Assembly (NCBI GenBank): GCA_905221605.1 | Contig: CAJNDS010001458.1 | Location: 730,578-794,577 of the forward strand | DNA length: 64,000 bases | Direction of reading: 5' to 3' | From: Symbiodinium natans | Taxonomy: Eukaryota > Sar > Dinophyceae > Suessiales > Symbiodiniaceae | In this document: piece after piece, positions 22,488 to 33,552 of the stretch | Layout: every line of letters starts with the position of its first letter | How positions within the stretch are numbered: the first letter of the stretch is position 1 | Translations under genes and position numbers: made by a program | The notes under the pieces: generated by a model | Databases searched by the model: none | What the model saw: only the letters and a program-made list of their open reading frames with translations | What the model was told of the DNA's origin: nothing

Positions 22488-22535
22488 GCGGGGCTTCCGG
22501 CCATCAGAGGCTGCAGCAAGACCACTCCTGCTCTC
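22488..22535 (-). CDS. 16-codon exon
   Basis: CTAG|GAG to a consensus donor CGC|GTAAGT, phase 0, reading ESRSGLAAASDGRKPR. Confidence 0.5.
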
Positions 22536-22734
22536 CTAGAATCCTAGAACTGGGTTAGAGCCCCAGGTCCTAAACCCCGTACCCTGAACCCCCAAACCTC
22601 AAACCCTAAACCCGAAATCCCATGCTCTTCCTTGAGGGCTGAATTTAACGATGAAGGGGCACCCTAGACCCAAGGTGTCAAGACCCAAGCCCGATACTGT
22701 AAGTTGCGAACCTAGTCGCCGTGCGCCCAGGTAC

Positions 22735-22890
22735 GTTCAGGGTTTAGGGGGTTCAGGGTTTAGGAGGTTCTTAGGGCTTCAGGGTTTTCAGGGTTTTCAG
22801 GGTTTTTAGGGTTTCTGGGAGTTGTTGGTGCTTTTGGGGCTTCAGGGTTGTAGGGTTTTAGAGTTGTAAGGTTCTAGGGTTCCAGGAATT
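22735..22890. repeat. Degenerate TTTAGGG/TTTCAGGG words
   Basis: Mutated telomere-like units with variable spacer lengths. Confidence 0.7.
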
Positions 22891-23049
22891 TTAGGGTTGG
22901 GCTTTCCGGAACTGCACAAGTTAGCTAGATTCCCCTCCCTCTGCCCCTATCGTAGTCGTGATAGCGTCCGTTGTAGCAATGTGGGACTATGAGCCTCGCG
23001 TCTGCCCTTCTAGTTTAGAAATCTTGCTAACCTTGCTGTTCTAGAAAAC

Positions 23050-23167
23050 CTTTGTTTTGACGCGCACCAAGATAAACCTTTCCCAGACAACCCCATTGTC
23101 CAAAAGTTTCTCTATGTCTGATCTGTAAACTAGCTTGCGTCTGTCTGCCCTGTTTGAGGGTTCAGGG
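23050..23167 (-). CDS. Exon, charged
   Basis: From TGCAG| it reads PEPSNRADRRKLVYRSDIEK then LLDNGVVWERFILVRVKTK to donor AAG|GTTTTC. The signals and composition are convincing; family unknown. Confidence 0.6.
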
Positions 23168-23349
23168 CTGCAGGCGAGAGCAAAAGAACAAGCTCGCCCC
23201 AAAACCAGAAAAATAAACCCACACGCACACAATTTGGCAATCATTCGAAGATCAGAGGTCCCTCCATACCTAGCCCCTAAACCCTAAAACCAAAAAAACC
23301 TCGAGCCTAAACCGACTCACCCGGTCTTAGAGCCTTCATGAGGAGACCA

Positions 23350-23486
23350 GGGTTTAGGGTTTAGGGTTTAGGGTTTAGGGTTTAGGGTTTAGGGTTTAGG
23401 GTTTAGGGTTTAGGGTTTAGGGTTTAGGGTTTAGGGTTTAGGGTTTAGGGTTTAGGGTTTAGGGTTTAGGGTTTAGGGTTTAGGGT
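23350..23486. repeat. ITS, about 19 TTTAGGG units
   Basis: Nearly perfect array. Confidence 0.98.
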
Positions 23487-23492
23487 CAAGCC

Positions 23493-23564
23493 TCACAGGC
23501 ACTCTGCGGCCCGCGCGTTCGCGAATAGGTCTTTCCGCTTGGCACTTCGCCAAAGTTCAGGGAC
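23493..23564 (-). CDS. Terminal exon
   Basis: After CCGCAG| it reads VPELWRSAKRKDLFANARAA, ECL, stop at 23495-23493, seven bases from the ITS array. Likely the 3' end of a gene with almost no unique 3' flank. Confidence 0.5.
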   Translation of the reverse strand, partial: VPELWRSAKRKDLFANARAAECL

Positions 23565-23885
23565 CTGCGGCAGAGGGCCTCCATATCCCTGCCCGGGTTT
23601 AGGGTTTGGGGTTTAGGGTTTCAGGATTTGGGGTTCGGGGTTTAGGGTTTGGGGTGTAGGGCTTGGGGTTTAGATTTGGGGGTTGAGCGTTTAGAGTCTC
23701 AACTCCGGAATCCGCTTTGCTTTAAATCTCCGAACGGTACAGGTTCTGGACTCAATTTCTGCTATGCCTTGGAGTTTAACTAGGCTTTGCGGCTTCGTGC
23801 GCCGGGTCTTGCTTCTGAGCTTCAGTCTGCTGCGTGGCTGATTGCATGCAAGGTTCTCCCTAAGAACCGGTCAAGGCCTCGTGCC

Positions 23886-24045
23886 TCAGCCATCCCCAAC
23901 CCCTCTGCGAGGTGCCAACACATGCTGTGTAGACTGTATTGCTGTGCTCTTTCTCATCAATGCGAAAACCGCGCTGCTTGCGACAACACCGTCCTCTACA
24001 CCCCGTACTACAGTACTCAGCCACGCAACGTTGCGGCCTTCTATC
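23886..24045 (-). CDS. Exon, 53 codons
   Basis: GTGAAG|G then IEGRNVAWLSTVVRGVEDGV, VASSAVFALMRKSTAIQ, STQHVLAPRRGVGDG-stop at 23886. An alternative Cys-rich frame overlaps, but this one has the cleaner acceptor. Confidence 0.45.
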
Positions 24046-24094
24046 CTTCACTGCCATGCGAATGCTTGGCTCCTAAACCCTAAACCCGAAATCC

Positions 24095-24205
24095 TAAAGA
24101 CTGAGAGCGACACCTTGTTGACATCAGGACATCAATCGGTCGGCAGAATGCTTTGCATGTGACGACCTGGGCCAGCGAGGGCTTGTAGTTCCTGTTTTGG
24201 GGTCC
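24095..24205 (-). CDS. Exon next to the CCCCAAA array
   Basis: GTTCAG|GGACCCC starts [20 protein letters not shown] then [16 protein letters not shown]. It lies on the same strand as, and downstream of, the long TTTGGGG array, which would be intronic. Confidence 0.5.
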
Positions 24206-24239
24206 CTGAACGCTGAGCCCTAACCCTAAGCCTAAAGCC

Positions 24240-25128
24240 TGAAGCCTAAAGCCTAAAGCCTGAAGCCTGAAGCCTGAAGCCCAAAGCCCAAACCCCAAAC
24301 CCCGAACCCCCAACCCCCAACCCCAAACCCCAAAACCCCAAACCCCAAACCCCAAACCCCAAACCCCAAAACCCCAAACCCCAAACCCCAAACCCCAAAC
24401 CCCAAAACCCCAAAACCCCAAAACCCCCAACCCCAAACCCCCCCCAAACCCCAAACCCCAAACCCCAAAACCCCAACCCCAAACCCCAAACCCCAAACAC
24501 CAAAACCCCAAAACCCCAAAACCCCAAACCCCCCCCCCAAACCAAACCCCCCCAAACCCCAAAACCCCAAACCCCAACCCCAAAACCCCACAACCCCCAA
24601 ACCCCAAACCCCCCCAAACCCCCCAAACCCAAAACCCCAAAACCCCAAAACCCCAAACCCCCCCAAACCCCAAACCCCAAACCCCAAACCCCAAACCCCA
24701 AACCCCAAACCCCAAACCCCAAACCCCAAACCCCAACCCCCCAACCCCAAACCCCAAACCCCAAACCCCAAACCCCAAACCCCAAACCCCAAACCCCAAA
24801 CCCCAAACCCCAAACCCCAAACCCCAAACCCCAAACCCCAAACCCCAAACCCCAAACCCCAAACCCCAAACCCCAAAACCCCAAACCCCCAACCCCAAAC
24901 CCCAAACCCCAAACCCCAAAACCCCAAACCCCAAAACCCCAAAACCCCAAAACCCCAACCCCCAAACCCCAAACCCCAAACCCCAAAGCCCAAAGCCTAA
25001 AGCCCAAACCCCAAACCCCAAACCCCAAACCCCAAACCCCAAACCCCAAACCCCAAAACCCCAAACCCCAAACCCCAAACCCCAAACCCCAAACCCCAAA
25101 CCCCAAACCCCAAACCCCAAACCCTACA
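24240..25128. repeat. Long CCCCAAA array with CCCCAAAA variants
   Basis: About 110-120 units of CCCCAAA (TTTGGGG on the other strand) with interspersed 8-mers. The unit lacks stop codons, so all three minus frames encode the same heptapeptide repeat GFGVWGL; the 346, 286 and 246-aa ORFs are artefacts of this. Confidence 0.98.
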
Positions 25129-25241
25129 CTAAAATATAAAGCAATCCAGATAGGGGCTTATAAGGGAACAGAAAGGTGAGCCAGCTTCCAAGGCCTACGG
25201 CCAGAGTACTCCGGCCCATGGCTCAACGGCACTTCCTTTAG

Positions 25242-25394
25242 CCGTTTAGGGTTTAGGGTTTAGGGTTTAGGGTTTAGGGTTTAGGGTTTAGGGTTTAGGG
25301 TTTAGGGTTTAGGGTTTAGGGTTTAGGGTTTAGGGTTTAGGGTTTAGGGTTTAGGGTTTAGGGTTTAGGGCTTACGGTTTAGGGTTTAGGGTTA
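25242..25394. repeat. ITS, TTTAGGG
   Basis: About 21 units with two variants near the end. Confidence 0.98.
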
Positions 25395-25589
25395 AGCTTT
25401 CTTCCCAAACAGGCGCTCCGCTTGAGGGTTTAGAGTCTAGGGTCCGGGGCAAATTCTCCCGAGCCCGTAAAGTACGGTTCAGGATTGAGGGTTTAGGCTT
25501 TAGGGTTTTAGATTTCGGGCTTAAGCCGAATCAACACCTCAACGCTGCTTTCGGGCTGCGGCCAATGGTGTCCCACCAGGTGTGCTGAC

Positions 25590-25684
25590 TTGAAAACGCT
25601 GGCAAGCGTACTCCTTGACCGTGTGAGACCTGCCAGCGCTCACAGGGCAGTGAAAGGCCAAAGGCCAAGAGGGCAACTTCTCCC
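25590..25684 (-). CDS. Exon with ITS-derived acceptor
   Basis: TTTAG|GGGAG begins EKLPSWPLAFHCPVSAGRSH then TVKEYACQRFQ to donor CAA|GTCAGC. The acceptor is the last unit of the sense TTTAGGG array at 25684-25804. Confidence 0.55.
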
Positions 25685-25804
25685 CTAAACCCTAAACCCT
25701 AAACCCTAAACCCTAAACCCTAAACCCTAAACCCTAAACCCTAAACCCTAAACCCTAAACCCTAAACCCTAAACCCTAAACCCTAAACCCTAAACCCTAA
25801 ACCC
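25684..25804. repeat. ITS, CCCTAAA
   Basis: About 17 perfect units. Confidence 0.98.
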
Positions 25805-26134
25805 AGCCCCTAAAGGCTAAACCCTAAACATTAGACATATAGTATGCCTACCATAAAGGGCTTCAGGCAGGATTGCAAGCCTCAGGTTGTTGTTGTTCAA
25901 CCCTGAGTTGAAGGGCTGGTGACCTGCTATAACTATAACTCATTGGTTTCGGGTTTAGGGTTTGGGGTTTAGGGTTTAGGGTTTAGGGTTTAGGGTTCGA
26001 GGCGAGGGGTGTGGGGCTTAGGGCTTAGGAAGATTTGGGCGTGTCCTAAAATGGAGGTACCACCCTTGATGCCACCCTCTTTATACGTTCCATGCGGTGC
26101 CACCCCCTTTTACTTTAGTGCACCACTTAGAGAA

Positions 26135-26231
26135 CTACAGAAGCTCTCGCCAAGGAGCTGGAAGTAGAAGGTCATGGAGAAGGTGCAATTCGGCTCCACC
26201 TCGGGATTCCCAGTGTCCGAAACCCCAAAAC
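26135..26231 (-). CDS. Exon, unknown
   Basis: Reads SDTGNPEVEPNCTFSMTFYF then QLLGESFCSSL; the acceptor is probably TTAG| in the telomere-like words just upstream. Confidence 0.5.
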
Positions 26232-26269
26232 CCTAAGCACTAAACGCTAACCCCTGAACCCTACATGGG

Positions 26270-26365
26270 GGTTTACGAAAATAAGCGACCCCTAATATAA
26301 CCCCCAAATGGTAGGACTTCCTGATAAGAAGGACCCCAATCAGGCACCCCCTAATTTCGGAAACC
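26270..26365. mobile_element. MITE family M2
   Basis: Left end GGGGGTTTACGAAAATAAG, right end CACCCCCTAATTTCGGAAACC, with internal TAGGA-TTCC words. Relatives: 27283-27398, 30845-30950, 51408-51515, 58458-58556, 62340-62406, 63775-63890 and a decayed one at 60690-60800. Confidence 0.75.
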
Positions 26366-26499
26366 GCAAATGGGTGTGAGGGCTTCAGGCTAAACCCTAA
26401 ACCCTAAACCGTAAACCCTAAACCCCAAACCCTAAACAAGGCTCCGGGCAGGTAAAGCAAAGACTGGTCGGCTCCAGAACTACGAGTTGCCTGAGAACC

Positions 26500-26640
26500 C
26501 TTTAAAAACTCAAAGATGATAATCCCTTTACTGCCCTATACTGCCCTCACAAGGATGATGCTTTGCTTACTTTTTATTAATGCATTTCGTTTTTTGTTTT
26601 TTTTTTTGTGGGGGGGGGAGGGGGTCCGCCACCCTGCGCC
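26500..26640. mobile_element. Decayed MITE family M3
   Basis: Retains the family core AATCCCTTTACTGCCCT with CTCACAAGGATG and a long T/G run; the termini are lost. Confidence 0.45.
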
Positions 26641-26884
26641 CTACCAACAGTAACGAGCGCTAAAAGCCGAACCCTCTTCCAACCCTGAACCCTGCGTAGA
26701 CCATAAACTCTCAATCTCGGTGTCTCGGATCCCAAATCGCTGAAACCCAAAACCTTCAACCTAGAACCTCAACACATATGGTCCTTGATCTCATGAAAAG
26801 CAAAGCCAAGCATATGTGAAAGAAGCCCCTAAAGCCCCTATTTTAAAAGCTGCTACACGCATGCAGACAAATATACATCTATTT

Positions 26885-27275
26885 ATATATATATATATAT
26901 ATGTTTGTATAGCTACCTAAAGCCTCTAAAATTCTAGGTAAAAGAGGCACAAACATCTCCGATAACATAAAGGAACATATAATCTGGAAAGAAGGGATAC
27001 TCTGCGGGGTCTAAAACAGCAACAAGAAGAACAAGGAGAATGAGTCTTAGCAAACGAAAAAACACCAAACACAACTTGAAAGAGTTCGTCTAACAAAAGG
27101 ATTAACCATGGATCTCTGCAAAGATTATGCCCATGCATATGTGTATATATATATATCTCTCTATCTATCTATCTCACGGTATATGTATACATATTTTCAT
27201 AGATGTGTGGACATGCAACATCTACACATATATGTGTGTGTATATATATACGTATATATACAAAAAAGGAACCAA
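26885..27275. repeat. AT-rich microsatellites (TA, ATCT)
   Basis: TA runs at 26888-26903 and 27140-27155, TATC at 27150-27180 and a GTATATATA run at 27236-27262. Confidence 0.85.
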
Positions 27276-27282
27276 CGAACAT

Positions 27283-27398
27283 ATGGGGGGGGGGGGTTAC
27301 GCAAGTTAGGGACCCCCTAGTGGAGTCCCCCAACCAGTAGGATTCCCTTATAGTAAGGAGCCCAATAAGGTACCCCCTAATTTCGAAAACCCCCTAAA
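27283..27398. mobile_element. MITE family M2
   Basis: GGGGGTTACGCAAGTTAGG ... ACCCCCTAATTTCGAAAACC with the shared core CAGTAGGATTCCCTTATAG. Confidence 0.75.
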
Positions 27399-27565
27399 CC
27401 CTAAACCCTAAACCCTAAACACTAAACCCTAAACCCTTATATTGAGAAAAAATAACAGGTCTCGGGCGACTCCGGACTCTGGGCTCACCCAGAAGGCCGA
27501 GGGCGGCAAGGGAGCGGTCTGGGCAGGGCGCTGGGGGAGCTTGCGGGTTAAGGGTTGAGGGTTGA

Positions 27566-27862
27566 GAGTTTAGGGTTTAGGGTTTAGGGTTTAGGGTTTG
27601 GGGTTTGGGGTTTGGGGTTTGGGGTTTGGGGTTTGGGGTTTTTGGGGTTTGGGGTTTGGGGTTTGGGGTTTGGGGTCCGGGGTTGGGGGTTGGGGGTTCG
27701 GGGTTCGGTGTCTGGGGTTTGGGGTTCGGGGTTCGGTGTCTGGGGTTTGGGGTTCGGGGTTCTCGAGGTTCGAGATTCGAGGTTCGAGGTTCGAGGTTCG
27801 GGGTTCGGGGTTCGGGGTTCGGGGTTCGGGGTTTGGGGTTTGGGGTTTGGGGTTTGGGGTTA
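27566..27862. repeat. ITS with TTTAGGG, TTTGGGG, TTCGGGG and TTCGAGG blocks
   Basis: Variants occur in homogeneous blocks rather than at random. The GFGVWGL-type ORFs here are artefacts. Confidence 0.95.
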
Positions 27863-27961
27863 GCTAAAGAACGCCAAAAACTAAAAGATGCGAATCCCAA
27901 ATTGCCCTTGTAAGGAAGACATGTTTCAAATTTATTTGGAAGGCTTTTTAAGCAAGTAATA
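27861..27961. mobile_element. MITE family M3
   Basis: Ends TAGCTAAAGAACGCC and TTTTTAAGCAAGTAATA, core GAATCCCAAATTGCCCTTGT. Abuts the ITS array directly. Confidence 0.65.
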
Positions 27962-27999
27962 GACAAGGTTAAGGGTATCAGGTTTAGGGTTTGGAGTTG

Positions 28000-28640
28000 T
28001 ATAGGGTCTGCGCTGGGGTTTGGGTTTAGCGGCTTAGGTGTAGTTCGGGTGTAAAAAGTTTAGGGAGGCTCGGGGTCGGGGTGTAGGGCATGGGGTCTGG
28101 GGTATGGTTTCAGGTTTAGGGTTCAGGGTTTAGGGTTGCGGGTTTAGGGCTGCTTTCAGGTTTTGTGTTTAGGGTCCTTAAGAGCGGAAGGTCCCTCAAG
28201 GTTGGCAGGGGTTGGGAGGGGAGTGAAGGGCCCTAAGCCCTAAACCCTGAACCCTCAACCCTAAACCCCAAACCCTCAACCCTAAAGTCCCAAACCCTAA
28301 AAAGGGATTCAGACTTTTTGCCCAGCCTGGCCCTGAAACCCTAAGCTGGGGGGTTTCTTTAAGGATTTGATCGCTCAGGCTGTTCTGCTGGGGCTTGGTT
28401 TCCAAATTAAACCCTTAACCCCCCAAACCCTAAACCCCAAACCCTGAACCCTACACCCTAAAGCCCTAAACCCTTAACCCTAAACCCTAAACCCTAAACC
28501 CCAAAAGGACTCCAGGAGCCCATTCTCTGGTCTCAGAGCCCAGAGCGAAAGGCCACATGCTTCCCTAAACCCTAAACCTAAACCCTGAAACCACAGCCCT
28601 GGACCCTAAACCCTAAACCTAAACCCTAAACCCTAAACCC
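28000..28640. repeat. Degenerate telomere-like words, both orientations
   Basis: TTTAGGG-like to 28170 and CCCTAAA-like at 28230-28300 and 28400-28510. A possible exon lies at 28310-28400 (minus). Confidence 0.6.
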
Positions 28641-28733
28641 TACAGAGCCTCAGAAGAATCGAGCATCGCCCGTACTCTGAACACCGCCCGCACCTGGCTC
28701 TGGAGGCAGCGGAAGGAGGCGGGCGGCGGAGGT
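28640..28733 (-). CDS. Terminal exon
   Basis: Reads ASFRCLQSQVRAVFRVRAML, DSSEAL, stop 28642-28640, immediately followed by sense telomere-like repeats. Confidence 0.45.
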
Positions 28734-29299
28734 CTAGGGTTTAGGGCTTCGGGTTCAGGAATAAGGGTGTAGGGTCAGGGCTGCTTGCGAACCACCTGTA
28801 AGGGAGAAAATGAGGGATGCCTAGAAGGGACCCCAAAAAAGTTCCCCCTATATAGCCCCTTAGGTTTTGGGGTTTAGAGTTTAGGGCCTTTTGGGGCCTA
28901 AGGGAAGTGACATGGTCCCTCAGTAAGGGCCCTTATCTTCTTTAATGGGTTCAGCTGTATGGGCCCATGGGTTCGACATGGTATGTGAAGGGTACATCAG
29001 GGTTCCCCAATGATCCCTGTCGCCTCGGAAAAACATAAAGGATCACCATCCGCTCCTCTTTAAAGAGGCACGTTTTGAAAAAGAAGCCTAACACTACAAG
29101 GGCGCAAACCCCAAACTCCTAAACCCCCAAACCCCAAAACCCTTGACCCTAAAATATTCATCATCACCCCCCCCCCCCCCCCCCAAACCCTAAGCCCTAA
29201 ATCATCATCATCCCCCCCCCCTCAACCCCCTCCAACCCCCTCCCCAAAAGCTTAACCCCTTCGCCAGAAACCCGAAAAAACCCTAAACCCCAAACCCCC

Positions 29300-29437
29300 C
29301 CCTCCCCCCCCGTCCCGTCCGCGCCGGCGTGGTGTTGAGCAACTCGAGGGTTTGCGGCACCCGCTTGCCAGGCGAGACCGATCCAAACCTCGGGGCTTGC
29401 GCGCACGAACCGGGAGATGACGATGGCGGTCGTCACA
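29300..29437 (-). CDS. Exon, unknown
   Basis: Reads TTAIVISRFVRASPEVWIGL then AWQAGAANPRVAQHHAGADG. It ends in a poly-G tract; splice sites not resolved. Confidence 0.45.
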
Positions 29438-29454
29438 AGGGGTTTTGGGGTTTT

Positions 29455-29553
29455 AGGGTTTAGGGTTTAGGGTGTAGGGTTTAGGGTTTAGGGTTTAGGG
29501 TTTAGGGTATAGGGTTTAGGGTTTAGGGTTTAGGGTTTAGGGTTTAGGGTTTA
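29455..29553. repeat. ITS, TTTAGGG
   Basis: About 14 units. Confidence 0.98.
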
Positions 29554-29554
29554 T

Positions 29555-29935
29555 CAACAGTAACTTTAGCAACAGGACAACAGCAAGAACAAAGACAACA
29601 ATAAGCATAGCCAAAAAGAAAATTGTAATACCAAAAGCGCACTAGCAACAGAACATAATAATGATAACAGATAACAAGAACAAAACAATAACAATGACAA
29701 TCGCAATAACAACACCGATAACAATCGCAACAACACAAACAAGCACAACAATAACACTAACATTTGCATAAACAAGAACAAGAAGTAGGAATGAGAGCAA
29801 TCATGACAATGGCGGTGATCACGAAATGCAAAGGCAAATTGCAAGCAATAAATGAAAACTATCAATAACCATTGTAACGACTAGCATCGCGATGACAATA
29901 ATGAAAGCAAAAGCGATAACAATGATGATGGTAAG
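29555..29935. repeat. Degenerate AAC/AAT trinucleotide tract
   Basis: A/C-rich sequence dominated by AACAA and ATAAC words; on the minus strand it gives Cys/Tyr/Leu-rich artefact ORFs. Confidence 0.75.
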
Positions 29936-30117
29936 GGTAAGGGTTATCGCACAGTCACAGCAATAGTAATGGAACCAGGAGTATTCACGAAGTACAGGTT
30001 ACACGGACCTTTAGTAGTCAAAGTAACCACATCCAATATGCTGAAGAGGTCTGAGGGCTGGGGGTTTGGGGGCTTAGGGCACCCCAAACCCTAAACACAA
30101 AACTCTAAAGATCTTGA

Positions 30118-30272
30118 TAGGAGGTTTGGGGCCAAGGGCCTTGGGGTTTGGGTGTTCTGTTGATTGAGGGCTTGGACTGCTTGGGACAACACTTCATACT
30201 TGAAGGAGGCAAGAGGTACGGATGTCACGCGACCTAGGGTTTGCTTGAGGGCCTCGGGCTGTTGAGCGCTGT
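30118..30272 (-). CDS. Exon, unknown
   Basis: Includes AQQPEALKQTLGRVTSVPLA and SFKYEVLSQAVQALNQQN after CTACAG|. Helical, Gln-rich character. Confidence 0.45.
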
Positions 30273-30338
30273 AGGTTTTGGGGTTGAGGGTTTCATCCAA
30301 GGATTTAGGGCTTCGAATTCTCCGGCTGGAGAGCAGAG

Positions 30339-30622
30339 GGTTTAGGGTTTAGGGTTTAGGGTTTAGGGTTTAGGGTTTAGGGTTTAGGGTTTAGGGTTTA
30401 GGGTTTAGGGTTTAGGGTTTAGGGTTTAGGGTTTAACTGCAGTTTTTCATTTCGAGGTAGATGCTGCTAAATTGCACAGGCTTGGAGGTGCCAGTGTTTC
30501 GATTTAGTTGCGGGTTTTTGGGTTTAGGGTTTGGGGTTTAGGGTTTCGGGTTTAGGGTTTAGGGTTCAGGGTTCAGGGTTTAGGGTTTAGGGTTTAGGGT
30601 TTAGGGTTTAGGGTTTAGGGTT
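30339..30622. repeat. Two TTTAGGG arrays
   Basis: 30339-30436 (about 14 units) and 30520-30622 with TTCAGGG variants, separated by about 85 bp of unique sequence. Confidence 0.95.
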
Positions 30623-30776
30623 AGTAGACATGTGAGCAGCTGACAAAATAACCATCAAGGAGCCATAAGGGAATACTATACTATTCCGACCCCCTTTATT
30701 ACTCCTGGGTGGGCCCCTTTGGCTTTGTACTAAAACCACCCAAAACCCTAAACCCAAAACCCTAAACCCTAAACCC

Positions 30777-30842
30777 GGAAGGCCCGGAGCATGAAGACCA
30801 GACGGGATCTACAATAGCCAATAGCGTAGTCCGATGCTCATG
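30777..30842 (-). CDS. Exon between MITE M2 and ITS
   Basis: GAG|CAT begins HRTTLLAIVDPVWSSCSGPS and ends at an ITS donor CGG|GTTTAGGG. The acceptor lies about six bases inside the end of the M2 copy. Confidence 0.45.
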
Positions 30843-30844
30843 CC

Positions 30845-30950
30845 GGGGTGTACGAAATTCGGGGTACCTTATTGGGGTCCTTCTGATCAGGGAGTTCTAC
30901 TATTTTTGGGGGTTTAGATTAGGGGCCCCTTTTTTCGTAAACCCCCGTAT
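30845..30950. mobile_element. MITE family M2, inverted
   Basis: Ends CGGGGTGTACGAAATTCGG and TTTTTTCGTAAACCCCCG. Confidence 0.7.
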
Positions 30951-31329
30951 AAGCTAGCGAACTGTCTTCAGAACCCTATTTGCGGCGTCAAAAACATTGT
31001 AACCCTAAACGCTGAACCCCATGTTGACCTTCTTCACTCCTCCAGTCAACCCGAACTCAACTAAGAGCCCTGGCGCTGCCCTCCCGCGCGCAGGCTTGGA
31101 AACCCTAAACCCTAAAGCCTAAAGCCTAAACCCTGAACCCTAAACCCGAAAAGGGCCCAAAGGGCAAAGGGGGCCCAAAAGGGCGGGGGGCCAAAGGAAG
31201 CCCAACAGGGGTGCAAAGGAGTAAACGGGCCCAAAACCCCCAAAGAGACACCGCAAAGGGTACCCTGAGTTCTAGGGTTTATAAGGTTTAGGGTTTAGGG
31301 TTTAGGGCGTAGTGTTTAGGGTTTAGAAA

Positions 31330-31446
31330 CATGTAGCGCTCTTTTCTTCCAAGCACTGCCGCCGCGGGTGGTACGGTTGGAAGGTAAAACGTCTGGGGGT
31401 CATTCAGGCAGTGGGCCATGCCGCTTCGCATCGGGAAGACTATGCC
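31330..31446 (-). CDS. Exon with ITS-type acceptor
   Basis: TTTAG|GGCATA begins GIVFPMRSGMAHCLNDPQTF then YLPTVPPAAAVLGRKERYMF. One of the clearest islands; family unknown. Confidence 0.6.
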
Positions 31447-31449
31447 CTA

Positions 31450-32340
31450 AACCCCGGAAACCCCTGCAAACCTGAACCCCTTCGCCTCTAAACACCTACA
31501 CCTGCCCAAAACCCTAAGCCTCTAAACCCCTAAACGCTGCACTCCTAAACCCCTAAAACCCCTGAACCTCTAAACCCCCAACTAGACCAACCTAAAAACC
31601 TGGTACACGGACGCCCTACTGGACACTGCCCTCTGGATTAAGTTTCGAATTGGGCTTTGGGGTTTAGGACTTCAGGGTTTAGGGTTTAATGTTAGGGTTC
31701 AAGTGGGTGCTTAGGTTTAAGGACTCTCCTATCCGACAATCAAACTTTCCGAAACACAACGCGTCTCAACCCCTGACCGCTGCATGGACTATGGGGCTTC
31801 GAGTGAAAACCTAAAACTTGCAAACCCCAGGCCCTAAACCCTACACCCTAAACCCTGAACCCTAAAACCCAAAAACCCTAAACCCTGAACCCTAAACCCT
31901 CTTCCCCAGAAAGGTGAAAGGTTTCCCACACGAGTAAGAAGATTTAGGGTTTTGGGCCTTTTTCTCCCAAAGCCAAGGCGGCCTCACTAGTCCACCTTCC
32001 TGGCTGCTGGAGGGGCCATCTTCGCCAGCGAGGAGATCTCGGGTGGCGAGGAGATCTGGGGCAATGGTTCTTTTTTGGGTTTAGGGTTTGGGGTTTCGGG
32101 TTTAGGGTTTAGTTAGGGTTTAGGAAAATTCCGGCAACTCGTCTAGGTGCGAGGTTGGGGATGCTGTTTGTTTGTGAGGGGTTTGGCCTACGCGACACAC
32201 CCGAAAACTCTGGCACCCATACCTGGGGTAGGTTTGGGGGCCCTATAAAAATGAAACGTTCATGGTCTTATATCGATGAGATAGGGGACTAAGGGCAAAA
32301 AATAGAAACCTATGTTCAGCACTACCCTTGATAACATAAG
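31450..32340. other. Telomere-like words and unresolved coding scraps
   Basis: CCCTAAA-like words at 31440-31580 and 31820-31900 and TTTAGGG-like at 32070-32125. A possible exon at 31985-32065 is open on both strands and left uncalled. Confidence 0.4.
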
Positions 32341-32455
32341 ACCTCGACAACCACAGAATTCAGAAGCCGTCCCCCCCCCCCCCCCCCCCAAGCCCGAAGC
32401 TCGAATCAGCACCAGGGTTCAGGATTCAGGGGCAAGGGATGAGGGTCTAGGGCTG

Positions 32456-32535
32456 AGGGTTTAGGGTTTAGGGTTTAGGGTTTAGGGTTTAGGGTTTAGG
32501 GTTTAGGGTTTAGGGTTTAGGGTTTAGGGTTTAAG
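32456..32535. repeat. ITS, TTTAGGG
   Basis: About 11 units. Confidence 0.98.
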
Positions 32536-32557
32536 GTTTAAGGTGTTCAGGGCTGCT

Positions 32558-32644
32558 TCAGCCGCCCCCTGAGAGCCACACGGTTCCGATCACCACGCCG
32601 GCAAACATGATGATGGAGACATAAACGCGGCCCCCAGACTGCAC
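32558..32644 (-). CDS. Terminal exon encoding a C-terminal membrane segment
   Basis: AGCAG|GTG starts VQSGGRVYVSIIMFAGVVIG, then TVWLSGGG and stop at 32560-32558. The hydrophobic stretch near the C-terminus suggests a tail-anchored or last membrane helix. The ITS array begins 25 bp downstream. Confidence 0.6.
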   Translation of the reverse strand: MQSGGRVYVSIIMFAGVVIGTVWLSGGG

Positions 32645-33552
32645 CTGCTGGGGGCAACTGGATTGCACATGCATGTATATAGACATACACATGTGGGGTT
32701 TTGTCTAAATGTCTTTGCCTGAAGGTGGCCGTTAATCTGTGTTCATTCGGGCGCATGCCCAGCTTGATCGCAACAGACGAGCCTGACATGTAAAGAAACC
32801 TCAGGAAAAGCCACTGGCGGGGACTTACTCCACTGAACGATGCTGCAGAGAGACGCAATAGCGGACGAAGGATGAAGGATTTACGGTTTGGGTTTGGGTA
32901 GGCTGGCACGTCGGGTATCAGAAGCAATGCCCTTGCAACCCGTAAGCCTTAAGCTCAGGAGCTCTTCCGCGACTGCACCCCACGTCTAAACAAGCTAAAG
33001 CCTCAACAAGCCCAATGTCTGCATGCACAAGGCTAGCGGGCATCCTTGGCAAAAGCGAAAGTTGTCAACTAACCACTAGCGCGTAGCCATGACACGACAG
33101 ACTTCGTACATACTTATGTACTTTGCTAGCACGAGGCTATGGCTAATCTAGCGCCACATTGGGGCTTCATGTGCACACACTCGGGCCCCGCCTCATAACG
33201 AAGAGGACAAAACCTGATCCGAACATAATAATGGCCACTTCTATCTTGCTTCCTTTACCGCCCTTTTTGACCAAACCCCACATACACTAGAGTATTACAA
33301 AATGAAACCACTGAACCCTAAAGCCGTGAACCCCACTCCCATTGCTGGAACCCCCAACCTTCTAAGAAAAAATATCTACACCCACCAAAAACCACACATA
33401 CAAACCTTACTCCCCAAGCCCCCAACCCTAAACCCTGCCTCCTTAAGAACCCTGCAACAACCCGCAGGGAAGTGGGAGGGTCTTGGGTTTAGGGTTTGAG
33501 GTTTGGGGTTTGGGGTTTAGGGTTTAGGGCTTAGAGGGGCTTAAAAAGGCAC

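Noticed and set aside
24080-25120. ORFs of 246-346 aa with GFGVWGL repeats
   Set aside because: They are the automatic translation of TTTGGGG repeat in each frame; no start, splice or composition evidence for a protein.
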